A stretch of DNA of 64,000 nucleotides from Apostichopus japonicus (GCF_037975245.1 NC_092569.1:28093168-28157167); one strand, 5' to 3'; shown: positions 1 through 13,379, counted from the first letter of the stretch. Notes: generated by a model not told the origin, from the letters alone. Numbers and translations are program-made.

Positions 1-38
1 GGTGGTCTCCACAGGTTTGCTTGAGTACATATTGGTAG
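1..38 (-). CDS. Second FREP gene, partial linker exon at window edge
   Basis: The first 38 bases are the 5' part of the 87-bp Thr-rich linker exon (acceptor ctactgatag). The rest lies outside the window. One codon differs from the 44.6-kb copy (TNMYSSKP versus TNLYSSKP). Confidence 0.65.
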
Positions 39-2041
39 CTATCAGTAGGTCAATATACAGACAATAATATTGTCTCAAGAAGAGATGATTTTAACCATGA
101 ATTAGCAAAGACAATAAAAATTAGGCCTATGTGTTCAGTATGTATACGTATGAAAGGTACAACATAATATGATCACAAACGAGCTATATGTGCCTAAAGT
201 GATGCAAAAGAGAAGCTTCTTTATTTAATGTTACCGCGGCCCCTTTACCCTTTATACCTACATATACTGCACGCCTAGTTTGCAATGGTAGGTTCATTGG
301 CAATGACGTGACGCTACCATAATCAACTTGTTCCAAAAGTTGCCTTTCCTTATGCTCAAACCATGTCTGAAATCACAAAATTGACCAACTGCAGAATATA
401 TACATACAGTGCCACACAAAATGGCTACCATCACACTGCATACTTCTAATAGATCTTGATATTTTATCCATTCTTAAGACAGCAATATCCTGTTCATAAT
501 TTAGGTTCCTAGCACAATTTACTGTAGCAAACTATGGTCACCACAAGTTCACTGAATGTTGTACTCAACTTACGTGGTGCATTAAAGTATTCTGTTTATT
601 TGAACTATCACCATTCTTATAAAAGAAACTGATTAGGATAAACTTTTATAAGCTGAGACAATTACAACACAAGAAAATAGTTAACCTTGGGGAATATCAA
701 AGTATAAGGGCCCTGTGGGGGTAAGTGTTGAGTCATTAGTATTTAACTCATCCAGTGATGGTTGCCCATTGTTGTATTCTGAATCCAAGACATATCCATA
801 AAATTGCCGTGGAATCTTGAGTTTGTTTTGCCGATAATATAAAACATAGCCGACAACTTCAGATGGTTAATTAATTATGAAAATTAGTAGTTAGAGATGA
901 AGAACATAATGTGATTGTATATAAAACAAGAATATATTTTAATTTTATTATCTTATTTGTGTCATTAATATAACAAAATAAATTGTTTCATAATTGAGTC
1001 TATAACCCTGCAAATAATGAATTCAACAAAAAAATATATTTCTATTTTATTAGATGTTTGTGATGTTTGTGATATTTGAAATAATGTTATGTGAACTTAA
1101 TAAAATAAATATCACATTTTGTTGTTGTTGGTTGTTTCTTATATCACTGGTTAAAAATTAGAAGTTCATAATGGGCGCACCATACAGTAAATTTGACATT
1201 GCTTTTCCATAAAGACGACATAAAATTGATTTAATAACCCTTGAACCGCCTCAAATAAAAAATCCTTTCACAATCTTACCGTCATTAATGTCAATGACAA
1301 TACAGTCCCTATCAAAGTCCTGCATGCAACATCAAATGTAAACGCATAAAGCACTATATGTTGTTATAGCTTACATGATAGCTAGCTGGCATTGGATGTA
1401 ACATTGGTACAGATAATGTGAACAAAATATGATACTAATATCATTTAACTTGACCGAAGAAACTGGCTGAGGGTCTCGAGAAATATGAAAAGATCAGTGT
1501 AATGCGCAAGGAGAGGGGGGGGGGGGCAGCAACGGGAACGCCCAATCACCATCAGATGTTATGTCGTCTGAGGATGGTCTAAGGAGTTAAACCCCTCTCC
1601 TTAATAGTGTTATAGTTCGCAAATGTTGTAATTTTTCAAACGCTTCAACTGTAACATACTTACATACTATATATGTGTATGTAAATTAAATTAACACATT
1701 TGTGTATTATTCTATCTTTCAGTGGGTGGGTGGTGGGACTGGGGGGAGGGCTTATTTCCCTTGATTTTATTAGGGGAGGGATATAATTTTATGTGTTACG
1801 CCACTGAATGAGGTCACCATACCCTCACCTCAGTCGAGGATTATGACATTTTTGTTCGAGAAAGAATAAGACGACGCCTCCGGGCTGAAGGGACGGCCTT
1901 CAATCCGTCAAGCTCTTCCTAAATTGGTAAGGGAATCCCCTCATCAACTTCCAAATTCTGCGCACGTCACTCTAGTGGATTTTTCCTAAACTGTAACTGT
2001 TAGTGTATAGATTTAGTTTACTGCTTCGTTGTTGAACTTAC

Positions 2042-2110
2042 CTTCTTTTGTAACATGGTCATTTGGTTTCGGTGCTGCCCCTGGACATGGACCAGGATTG
2101 TAACGAGCAG
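2042..2110 (-). CDS. Second FREP gene, exon 2
   Basis: A 69-bp phase 1-1 exon equivalent to 46,667-46,735, with acceptor cttgttcaacag and consensus donor gtaagt. It reads [19 protein letters not shown] then TKE. Confidence 0.62.
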
Positions 2111-2595
2111 CTGTTGAACAAGAATCACATGAAACATTACAGGAATAGTTACGATAAATTTATCAACAAGTTTTATTTTATTTTCAAAGCGGGAAATTGT
2201 TCTAATTCTTTTCTAAAATGTGTATAATTTATGTAATCGTTTTAAATTAATCAAAATAAAGAAAACTTCAAATAAAAATGAATTTCTTGTATGCTATGAC
2301 AACGGAGAACTAAAGCAAATAATGTTAATTGTTAAATGACGTTTTCAGTCCGAGAAAGAACCAGGTAGTGGACCACCTTATTGCTGCAATAAACAGACCA
2401 GTAAGCATACAGGGGGGTAGGAATTAAGCTTCCAAAAAGTGAGGGGAGGAACACCATCAGAGGGGCACTTTCTCATTCCATAACCACCACTCGTTATGCT
2501 ATAAACCGATACACATGCCGGCCAATGGCCATATCACTTAAATATATATGATGTGTTAGTATGCTATCAATACTGTTATGGTGCACATGACTCTA

Positions 2596-3186
2596 TCAAC
2601 CTACATCTGTACTTCTCTCTATCCATAATTTAGAACTTTCCAAAAAAAATCCATCTGTGTTCATTCGTTGAATAAAGTCTTTAGCAACCTCGGTTAAATC
2701 CAAGTCATCGGTCTTAGATTTGTGTACATTTAATAACATCAGACTGTTGTATCTCTTTTGTGACATTGTGCTTCTCAGATAACTCTTTAGAAGACGCTGT
2801 GTGGAGAACGATCTTTCAGCTGAAGCAAAAATGAGCCAACAAATATATATGAATTAGTTTTGCAAGTTCTGAAAGTAAGGGTTGGACATTTGGGTGTTTC
2901 TGCTATAGCAGAAATGATTGTGCTCATTGATGAAATTCTTTTCACATCAGGAAATTGCTGAAGAATAGTACCCCTTAACAACCTAGGCTGTGCATCCAAC
3001 TGCGGAAAATCAATGTCACTGGTGTTTGTTTTCACAAGCTGATCTGATATCTTTAAAAGCTATGCCATTTGCTGCATTTAGAATTATAATTTCCTCCATA
3101 TGGGTTAGTATTGTATATGACCCTGCAGTAATTCCAGTGAATCTCCTTTGTAGTACAGCAAGGCATGCATCAATAGCCTCAACACT
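2596..3186 (-). mobile_element. hAT transposase remnant, copy 1
   Basis: Minus-strand frames, broken by at least two frameshifts, encode the C-terminal part of a hAT-superfamily transposase of the ZMYM/THAP12-like type. The hallmark dimerisation region reads [20 protein letters not shown], then [21 protein letters not shown]. Upstream pieces ([32 protein letters not shown]) continue the same protein in other frames. There is no intact catalytic core. It sits in intron 2 of the 5' FREP half. Confidence 0.75.
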
Positions 3187-3400
3187 GTAGACACAGAAGT
3201 AGGATTTGCCATCATCAAGTATCCAGTATAGAATAATATCCTATAATATCCTATAATATTGCCTATACCAGGGGCTGCCAATTATTCTGGGAGGCAACCG
3301 TCCAAAGTTTTTTTTTTTTTAAATCGGGGGAACAAATAACAAATACAAAGTTGTTGTTATTTATATATGTGGGTAGGAATTGTTCGCAATTCGCTGAGGG

Positions 3401-5013
3401 TAGGCTTGCACTGTAAACCGGTTTTAGTATCGGCCGAAACCGGTTTTTGCCGACCGAATTTCGGTACTAGGCCTATTTGTTATTTTAAGAAAACCGGGAA
3501 AAAAAACGAAATGTTGAACTGCAAATACTGGAAAAAAAAACAAGTTAAAGCTTCCATCCATCATTTGTTGACTTTGGTTTCTCCTATTTAGTGATCTTTT
3601 TACAATGTGAAAGTAAATAGCAACAAGCGAAAGCGTTTCTGCTATAGACGACATTGGCAGCTACGATTGGCACACGCCATATACCAGTGCTTGGGTGTGG
3701 ATAGCTAGGCCTAACTTTAGGAATTTATATGCGTGAATCAGTTATAGGTGACCTTGTACTTGTAGTATTGGACTTACCTTGGTGACCAACGTTAGTAGTT
3801 GTGAGAAGTACACACTCAAATGACGAGATGCAGTTCAAAATTAACTGTTATATCCAACATGTTTGTCCTCTTCATGTTGTTCTTATTATTTTACTTCAAT
3901 TTAACAGTAAAGGATATGGAGAAAATCTTTTCAAACACATTGAGCACAGTTCGTGTTCAAAAAATGATCGTTAAATCTTGAAAGGTACATGGCGCAATCC
4001 ACAATACAATACGACATGTACAGCCGCGCACGCAACTGGCCGGCTCAGAACACAGGCCTAGCAGTGAGAAAACATTTGAGCAGGGCTCTGTTAGTTGAAC
4101 AACAAAGATGCAAAAAGTAACATTAGAACAATCACAGTCTATTATTCACAAGATACACCTGACGTCAGGCAGGCTTGAGCCAAGGAATACTAAAGGAGTT
4201 AAAATGTTGTGTATATAGCTGGAAATTACAGATTTTCTTGGTTTTCTTTGTACGCTAATAGATTTTATTTTCTTTGCAAATTTCCTTTCACTATTTCTTA
4301 TCAATTATCGCTAGACAAGGCGATTCTCAGTTGGTTGTTCGTCTACGTTGATGAACACGTGTTTCCCATTTAACGTAAACAATTTATAATCTTTGCCGAC
4401 CTATAATCCCCGCTTTTGCCAGCAATATATTTCAACTTGTACTTGAAAGTGTAGGCTGCAAATTCTCTTCACTCCTTGAAGAGAAATTTATTTTACCTCC
4501 AAGACACCACCCGCGAACATGGCTAGAGCCTCGTGCAATTTGGTACCTTCGAACACTTTGTCAGTCACTACTGAATTTATTGGACCAATCATAATGTAAA
4601 GCATTTTTTTTTACGATCTCCAATTGGTCATAATGGGGTTTACGCTCGGCCCTAATCTCCGAAAATATAACGTCTTAATAGCGTGAATATGGGGGTAGAG
4701 CAATTGATTTTCTCGGAAGGGGGTATTACTTTAATATCTACGTTTAGGAAGATTCTCCGTCTGGGGCAAATTTGTTATCTATTAATTCCTACGAATTCTA
4801 ATTTATCATCATTAGCAGGTTGAACAGTAAGCAACCGACCGAGCAAACCCTTCCTTAGTTAACAGACACCTCCGTCAGAGATTTGGATGTTTTCAATGAA
4901 ATTCGGGAATGTAAAAAAAAAACGGTTTTTGAGCCAGATTCGTTTTTTTTTTGGGGGGGGGGGGGGCTAGAAAGAAAACCGGTTTTGGGTTTTCACGAAA
5001 CCGTGCAAGCTTA
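3401..5013. mobile_element. Possible 1.6-kb inverted-repeat element, copy 1
   Basis: The left end tagGCTTGCACtGT is mirrored at the right end (CGTGCAAGCtta), and both ends are followed inward by aaaccggtttt motifs. The target duplication is not clear. No transposase is recognised inside. Copy 2 equivalent is 48,026-49,899, itself interrupted by a MITE. Confidence 0.4.
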
Positions 5014-5479
5014 GTTGGGGCCTCTTAGATGAACATTATCGAGTGAAACGTGGTAACATGTTTTTACCCAAGCCTATAGGTCTATAGCTACCTTAAGTCG
5101 GATTGAACAACATAATTGTGTTTTTTTTGGGGGGGAGCGGGCGGGGGGGGGGGGAACTGGCAACGCTGGCTTATAGTCCTGCAGTCCAATTGTGCTGGAA
5201 GTATAGCATACAACATTTCACCTTAGCTCTTATACGAAGATAACTGGTATGACCTTGGGATCGTTGAAGGGAACTCCGTCATTAGGGAGATCTGGAGGTC
5301 CATCCCCACAAAAAGAAAAGATAAATGTGACGTTATGCATTTCTGAGGTAATCACTTGTAGGCTATTAAGTAGATATACAATTATGTCAACATGGTTGTT
5401 TCCAGAACACTATTACTGTTGTTGGGCACTTAATGTATATCATTGTTAAAAAGGTACATTTTGGTAAAATTAAGCCTAC

Positions 5480-5570
5480 CTTGAGACCTCCCTCCAAGAA
5501 GCAGAATGACAGCAATCAGAAGATGAATAAATAAAGGTGATCGACACTGCTTTAATCCTCCTTTCTCCAT
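5480..5570 (-). CDS. Second FREP gene, exon 1 (signal peptide)
   Basis: Copy-1 counterpart of 50,371-50,461: ATG at 5,570, 30 residues plus one base, core [13 protein letters not shown], donor gtaggc. With exons at 2,042-2,110 and 1-38 it forms the 5' half of another FREP gene whose FReD would lie left of the window. Confidence 0.75.
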
Positions 5571-8500
5571 TTTGAACAAATCCAGAGGCGGAAAGGGAAA
5601 AACAATCTAAGTTTATCAAATGTGTCTTTTTCTGTGGTAAGTAGGTACGTATCATGTATGTCTTGCCGTTCTGTGATACTAATGAAGAATTACTGACCGT
5701 TTGCCAGTATTTATTACCATCTTCATAAAGCGTCCAATAAAGTCAACCATATAATGTCTTTTAATTGGTCATGATGGTGGATGACGTATGTAATGTTTCA
5801 TGCATATTCAAGTTCAACATTGTGATTACAATATGGAGCTGGTTGTACACAATTTCGTATTCACATCATATCAATTAGTTGATCACGATGTAAGTCTGGA
5901 AGCTGATGAGCGGTCGATTGTTTTACAGACGATACCCCAGACAATTTGAATATGCAATGAAAATTGCTTAGTCTCAATTGGCTGTTTATGCCTTCAATGC
6001 GCAGATAGATTGAACACAGCTAGTTAGATTTCAAGCATTAATTCTCTTCTTTGTAAAACAAGTCTTGTGAAAATGATTGGTTGTTGCTGCCCTTCGAGGT
6101 TTCTACTCCCCCCCCCCACACCCCACCCCTTCCTACCATCCCTCGATTGAACTTTCTTCCTACGCCTCGGATACCATGATTCTCTTGAACAGTGACCAAA
6201 TACTATAAATGACGTTTTTAGCAAAACACATGTGTATCCGCATATATAGTTCGTAAAGGGAGACTTCTGGTTCTAATGAGCATGGCAGTAATGCCATTTA
6301 TATATCACAACAATATTAGTGTATCAGGAAAACTTGAATTTGCACGTGATATCTGTCAGACCCCGATCAGCCCTTTATTGTTCTACAGCTAACAGTGGGG
6401 GCGCAACAACTGTTTTGTAATGGGGAGGGGGGTTAGATGAAAAACTTCACATTAAGAGGATTCCAAAATTCTTCCGACTGATTTAGGTAGGGGCATAGAA
6501 AGGGTACAGTACTGTACTCTTGTTTAGCCAGTAGGTATGATTACCTCCAAAAACCTGAGCACGACTCAATTACCCTTGAAGGGAACATTTTCGTTTTCCA
6601 ATGCGACAGCGAAATCTTTTTTTAACGTCATCGTCACGAAGTTATTATAAATTATTACCTCGAGATGGAAATGAGGTTGTGTGGATTTGACAAACGGACC
6701 AATTGACTACACTATAAAAGGGTAAACTACTGTAACTGACGATCCAATCTGTAAGATGATTGGTTCAATATCAATTTGAATATTCATATAGCATCGGAAA
6801 TGATAAATTTGATGACATTGACGGAGATATTAAGATGAGTGTAAGAAATGGAGAGCTAAAAATTTGCACACACACAATGAGTCGTGTACACTATAGCAAA
6901 AGTTTGTTAAAATTGTAGAAATGATAGCACCATTTTGCATCTAAGCCCCCTTCCTAAACATATTTCTGAAAGAGAAGTTATTGGCATAGGCGTAGGAGGC
7001 GAGGGGAAGCCCCCCCCCCCCCCCGCAAAAAGATATATTCCTGTGAAAATTCGGGCAATATTCTGATATTTGTATCGGGCACTGCCAAAAATATATTATA
7101 ATCTTGTTTGATGAGAGTTAGTAAGTCCGTATAAAAACTCAGCCTAAGGTAATAATAGACTATAACGTTGTAAACGTTTATAACTAACGTTTATAACTAA
7201 ACGTCTATAACGTTCTAAACGTGCCCGACTTATCTGGCATTGATGTTGTGGAGTTATGTGCATATGGGGTGGCATGCCCGCATAGCCGACACCCCCCCCC
7301 CTTCACACACACACAAACTTTTGACGCCAACTAGTGAAAATATTATACAGAAATATATTGGGAGACTAACCTGGAAAGTGAAAATCTTGTATACATAAGT
7401 TTCCTTCCAATGGTAGCACCATTATGCATCTAAGTTTAGCACCTTTTAATTTAGTAACACATTCTCAAAAGGTGAGGGGGGTTTCACCAGTACGCCCTTC
7501 AATTTTGCTTACATTTTTCGGGCAAATCGTTACAGCACCCAAACCAATTGGACTCCTATACGCCCATGGTTATTGGTCTCCCCTTCCTTAGATCTGACTC
7601 CAAAACGGACTTCGGCGACTCGCCAACCCCCCCCCCCCTCCATTTTTTGTGCAAAAAAATGATATATTTTGCAAAAAGAAGGTCTATTCATTATTGCATA
7701 TTAAAAAGCAATGATTTATTTACTTTTATGACGGTGGCATTGACGGCACATGCAGACGAGATGTGGAAGCACTATGTTAGTATACCTCGACAGCGTGTCA
7801 ACATATGCGATATTTGCCGAGTCAGGAACAAGTGACATTTCATTTCCTCGAGTTGCTTCTTGCACGTTACCTGTTTACATGTACAAAGTCATTGCTTTAG
7901 TTTATGCAAAACATCATTAACATGATATCTTGGAATCACATTTAACATTTATGAGTTGTTGCGTTAGATAAACTAAACTTGACAAAACAAGATTTTTGAT
8001 GACAATTCTACTAACATGACATTTTGACGAAAATTATCAAATGGTCGAGATATCGCGTAACCCATACCATGGGAGTTGTTACCTGATTATACCTATACAC
8101 GGAAAGTCTACACAAGTGTCCTTTCAGAACCAACGTACTTTTCATGATCACTTGAAAGCATAAACGTATGTAAACAGTAAGAAAGCGGTGGCAATGACAA
8201 TTATGTAGTCATATACCTGTTGTGATTGAGTATTGTGTAAAATGTCGCAAGTCTTCAATAGAAAACTGTAATATAAAATGGAAGTTCTTAATTAATTTCT
8301 GGTAAAAGGGGCGATTAATGATCGTCACAAACGTTTATAAAATATTCCATATTGATGAAAAAAACAGACCATACTCAGAGTTTTTTATGACTTTTTTGAG
8401 GTTGTAATGGCAACGGATTATACTTTCCCTGATACCAGTCGGCGATAGATAACCAAACTTATAAAAAGGCTATTCCATGGAGAAAGTATATATTTGGACT

Positions 8501-9619
8501 GATGAAAAAGGAATACAATCTAAGCTTCCAGTTGAAGTTTGAATTCATTTCCTAGGCAACGTTTTCAGTTAACATCAGATTGATACTGGAGACCAAAAGT
8601 GAACTTGAAGCAAGCAGATGTGATGTCAGACGTACAATGATAAATTTGTTTCAGTGTACTTGTTGTTGTTGTTGTAAGATACATAATAAATACTTCAAAA
8701 TTGTGTTGCATTTGAAATCGAATATATCACAGTCATTGGCATATTGTGAACTTCACATCTCTTAAGGTAATTTATTTATATTCATATATCACTTAACATA
8801 AATTTAAGTGCTTTCAACACAGGTTTACCGAATCGCTTAATCAGTGACTAATGTAGTTTCATTGAGGATAATTGGACTAATTCACACTGTATCTTTTATT
8901 TTAATCTGTCTCTGTTCTAATCATTTTAATCAATTAATTATTGGTTTTCATATATATAATTGGGCCTAGGTATGCATTTTATATAATTTATACAGGAACA
9001 AAGAAATTACGAAAAAATATTGAATTGAATTGAAACAGCTAATCTTAATTCAAAACAATATAGTGTAATTAAACATAGGAAACCAAACATGTTGATGTTT
9101 GCAAATTACATGTTAGTCCTAAGTGAAGGTTTCTTGCCAGCATGTATAGAATCAAATTATGAATGAACGTTGTGTGCCGCAAATATTCCCAACAACTTCG
9201 GTTCATATTAGGCCTAATTAACAGTTGAAATCACAGTTATAGGCTTCCTCGTATATCCAAGTTGGCATATACTTTGACTCTACGAGAGGAGGCTCTTCGT
9301 TTGATTGCTGTGAATTTGGGTTAAATGTTCAAGAAGGTTTAAACCGAACGGTACTGTGTTATGAGTGGTGGTGAAAAATATGGTGAAAGTTTTTGTTTGC
9401 GGCCTAGAAATCGTTTATTATAACTATAAGCCTCAAGTGCTTAAAACCATTGGAAATGACTAGCTGTAATAACCAGAATGCAAAAAGTGCATTGTGGTTT
9501 CGATGATGTAACATGAGCAGTTTTCTTCATGTATTTGACGTAATGTATAGTTAGGGTGTACAACATATACTTGATCTTAGTAATACAGTGAAAATCAGTG
9601 TGATGGTGACAAACAATAC
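5571..9619. other. Non-coding part of copy 1 upstream of second FREP gene
   Basis: No gene supported. It holds fragments of MITE-like sequence (boxes at 6,929 and 7,416, C runs at 7,010, 7,290 and 7,630) and small cgtttataacta repeats near 7,160-7,225. FREP promoter elements may lie near 5,570-5,900 but none is recognisable with certainty. Confidence 0.4.
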
Positions 9620-10050
9620 ATTCACAATGACACAGGCTGTCCTGAAATGACCATTGACCTCAACAACAGGCTTCTTGTGTTAAATGTGATAGCATCAACA
9701 AACTAAATATGACATCTGTCCTTGTCGAAAAATTGCGTATATCATGGTTTCACAATTTGACCCATGGTGAACTCAAACGAACATTGACCTCCGCCCACAA
9801 CATAAGGCTTCTTGTACTCAATGTGGTACAATTACATACCAAATATGCGATCTGTCCAAGCTACCCTTATCTTCTTGGGATATCTAGTTAGCAAGGTTTT
9901 CACAATTTGACCACTGGTGACCAAAAATGAACTTTGACAGCTACAAAAAACAATATACTTCTTTTCCTCAATGTGGTACTTCTTCACACCCAATATGAGG
10001 TATACCCATGCTTATATTCTTGAGATATCTAGTTAACAAGCTGGGCGTCA
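9620..10050 (+). repeat. ~160-bp diverged tandem monomers
   Basis: Three imperfect monomers share ttgacc, caggcttcttgt, caatgtggtac, accaaatatg, atctgtcc and gatatctagtt in the same order. Copy 2 keeps only the first two (54,530-54,786), where it is joined straight to the 45-bp repeat. Confidence 0.7.
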
Positions 10051-10210
10051 CAAACGGGTCAATGATGTTTAAATTATCAAACTTATTATTGTATATGGAA
10101 CTGACGAGTATCCCTTGATTATCTCTACTATCATCCACTTCGATAGAGTAGCAACGTATGACACTAGTTAAAACACAATAAAACCATCATCATTGGGAAT
10201 ATATGCCAAA

Positions 10211-10475
10211 TTTGCGGTCGATCCTCAAAGTACGGCTAAACCTGGATTGTAGCCAGATGGGGTCGATCCCCATAGTACGACGAAGACTGGATTTTAGCCC
10301 CACGGGGTCGATCCTCATAGTACAGCGGAGACTAGATTGTAGCCTGACGGGGTCGATCCTCGTAGTACGACGAAGACTGGATCGTAGCCCAATGGGGTCG
10401 ATCCTTATGGTACAGCGAAACTTGGATTGTAGCCTGACGGGGTCGATCCTCGTAGTACGGCGAATAATGGATTGT
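10211..10475 (+). repeat. 45-bp in-frame minisatellite at the UGT fragment end
   Basis: About 5.7 units of 45 bp starting at 10,244, 10,289, 10,334, 10,379, 10,424 and 10,469, based on ggattgtagcctgacggggt. 45 is a multiple of three, so the UGT frame continues on the minus strand as 15-residue repeats (YYEDRPRQATIQ-like). Copy 2 has about one unit (54,792-54,836). Confidence 0.9.
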
Positions 10476-10955
10476 TAGATAAGCACTGCACGCATAATCA
10501 TATTCCGTCATATCAAATTGCTTCGCGATGACTTTGTTCATTAAAATATCCAGATCGGACAAAACTTGCTGGCAGTCTGGTACCATTGAACTATAGACAA
10601 GTTCGGCTGATTGCAACATTCCTATTATAATACCATCTTGGAAAGATGCTTTGACGAGCATGTCAGTGGTCTTTCTAAACGCATTATCTGGATAGGGATT
10701 ATCGTAGACGATAAAATTAAACAAAGGACCCCACCTTGAATCAGAAACCTGGTATGAACTTACGCTACTGATTATGAAGGTGACCTCATGACCTCTTTTG
10801 ACGAGGGCTTCACACACGTGAGCAGACTTCAGGAAATAGATGCTTGGAAGAGATACTTGTATGCGGAGACTTCCTGTGACTGACACAAGACTGCTGTCAT
10901 AGAGATAGGACCTCTCTGTTATATTGCCCTGTGTTGTAACTGTATAGGCATGCAT
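10332..10955 (-). pseudogene. UDP-glucuronosyltransferase N-terminal fragment, copy 1
   Basis: The frame resembles the N-terminal substrate-binding half of a UGT: SAHVCEALVKRGHEVTFI matches the conserved RGHEVT segment and QVLSDLDILMNKVIAKQFD the helix before the domain centre. UGTs conjugate small lipophiles with UDP-sugars on the ER membrane. About 155 residues are recognisable (10,479-10,955). The frame then runs into a 45-bp in-frame minisatellite, and no UDP-binding signature domain is present. The upstream residues before IQVSLPSI may be intronic, with an acceptor near gtgactgacacag's complement unproven. It is a gene fragment, or one exon whose partners are lost. Confidence 0.65.
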
Positions 10956-12105
10956 GCCTCTTGTGCTGTTTACTATAGCCTAGGTTAGGTAGCCGTTTGC
11001 CACTTGATGATTGGTTCACCATAAGTATACCAGGTTATAATTCGCCTCTTATATGGCTATGTGTGAAATTACGGCCTTGCAGCAGCTCGAGGGAAATTAC
11101 TTACTGGTCAGGCCTGGCCTAGGAGCTTAGTCTGGGCAGGTGCATGCTATTAGTTGGCATTAGATACAGTTTGCAATATCGGGAGGCAATGGAGTGCAGG
11201 GGGAGATGACTGAAGCATTTAAGGATTTACTAAATTCACTTCTTGAAGGGTTAGTCATTCACAATAGCCTTCTTCAGAGGCTTGAATTTTGTCAACTTAA
11301 GATTAGTTTCACAAACTTGCAAGGAATGCTGTAACATGTCAATGTTATTGCTTCTGGGTTTTTTTTCTCTTTGCAACATTTCAGTTTGTGGTCATTTCCA
11401 TCGTGGTGGCCATTTTGAAGAAACCGACCTCGTCGATTGAGGGCGCCGTTGATTCATCAGACTTGGATAATAGCGATGACGAGTTAGTGCAGCCGTAGAT
11501 GTCCCGACACGACAGGCAATGGTTCACATTTTGAAAGAAGCCTACTGTGTTTGAAACATAACATTTTCTCCTTCACAAAAAAATCACCAGCATGCATTGT
11601 TTAGTTTTATTTATTTTATTTTATTTTGTTTATCGTTAGTGTTTTATATTTATATCTCAAGAAATGTCTTGTATTTACTTGTAAAAATTTGAAGGTTCAA
11701 GGTTTCCAAACAACACATGCCAAGTTTCAATTTGGATGAAGAATTTTGTCAACATGTCGAGAAGAGTCTTATGGTGTTAAAGATAAGACTTTGTTACAAC
11801 CATCAACAACATCTACAAATTATACCTCCAGTGTTAATATGAATACATATATATTAATATTTAATGTAAGATTGTTCTTTTGCACCATGTAATGTACTTA
11901 GGACACACCGGGTACTTAGTATCTCTGCAGGGGGTAATGAACTTTCCTATACTTGCCACTTTTTCATTGCTTTGAAGTTTGGATGTGTACAAAGAAATTT
12001 CCAAATTTTATTTTTATCAAATGTACAGATGACACTATAACACACATGTGTTTGTGTCCCATCTACCCACCACTGTATCAGGAATGACTATATATCAGTT
12101 AGCAA

Positions 12106-12279
12106 CAGTGGCGGAGCTAGGGTTAGTGGTCAGGGGGGCGAGAATGGTCTGTAAGGCGCAATCTACTAAGCGGAGCGCCACCATAGGTTGGCGCGTGAAA
12201 AGGGCACCAGCAGTCAGTTTGAATCCGTCAGGGGGGGGGGGGGGCTACCGCACCTGACTATATGGGCACTCTACCACTG
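12106..12279. mobile_element. Degenerate short hAT-like MITE, copy 1
   Basis: Starts cagtggcggagctag and ends taccactg; the flanks gttagcaa and ataagcaa match at 6 of 8 bases. Internally it carries, reversed, the tatggtggcgctccgctta motif also found in the 49,073 MITE. Confidence 0.45.
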
Positions 12280-13177
12280 ATAAGCAATTTACACTTGTTT
12301 TGAGGCTGGCATAAAGTACCACATGATGTACATCTGTTGCCACATAAACTGAATTGAACAATTGCGTTAAGACTGGAGACCCTATGTAGACGCGAGTGCA
12401 TATTACCTTTTTGGGCCTCGATAATGTTTAACAACACATCAACACATAAGTGTTAATGTGCTGTATGTCGTCAAGATGTGAAATGATACAATACGTTTTC
12501 AAGAGGAAACCTTTATGAAGTATTACTAACCGCATGCGAAGTGTGAATTTATTCTTTGAATTACTTATACGGAAGACTCAACGGCTGCATAAGCAATGAT
12601 ATATCAGCACTATCAAGTTAACCTACAATCATGTGGAACTCTACGTCAGCTTTAAATAGCTAATGTGTAACAGTACTTCCTGTTATTCACTGGTAGAATG
12701 ACTGGTGACAATTCCCCCATCCCCATTTAAATAATGTTCTATTATAAATAAAATATGACATGCATACCTTTTAATGTCAATCATATCAGGGTGCAACTTT
12801 TCCCTCACTCGTTCCATGACATCGAAAATAGGCCTATATATTGACCATTAAGTCTACCCAAGGTAAAACAACAGGCGTAGACATGTGCACTTTATATTGA
12901 AGGTATTAAGTGTACACGAAACGTGAACTCCTAACGTACCCCGGATGGATAAAAAACATTAAGTAGACACGATACCAGGGCAAAAAATCGTATATCTTAG
13001 CGATCGCATGCAACCAATAAACTAAGTCTCAGAATCATACAACGAGTTGCCTAGTTGCATTCTGCGAGACCGACTGGCTCTCCAAAGCATCTCAACGGTG
13101 GCATATATCGATATTTCAATTTTGTCGACCAAAGTGACCAATTTATTTACTGTCGACGTAAGTGACCATTTAGAGTT

Positions 13178-13214
13178 TTCTTCTTATATATCTATATTCT
13201 TATATATCTATATT

Positions 13215-13259
<45 letters not shown>

Positions 13260-13318
13260 TTGTATATATATTTTTTGGTTGAGTTGGTTAGAATCATGTT
13301 TGATCTCTACAGTAAGGC
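13178..13318 (+). repeat. AT-rich insertion with (TA)n, copy 1 only
   Basis: Contains ttatatatctatattc repeats and about 38 bp of TA. Copy 2 (57,541-57,552) lacks nearly all of it. Confidence 0.8.
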
Positions 13319-13379
13319 AAAATATGTCACCAAAAAAACAGAACTAGTATGGTTCGATACAGGTGACAAACGCCTACAG

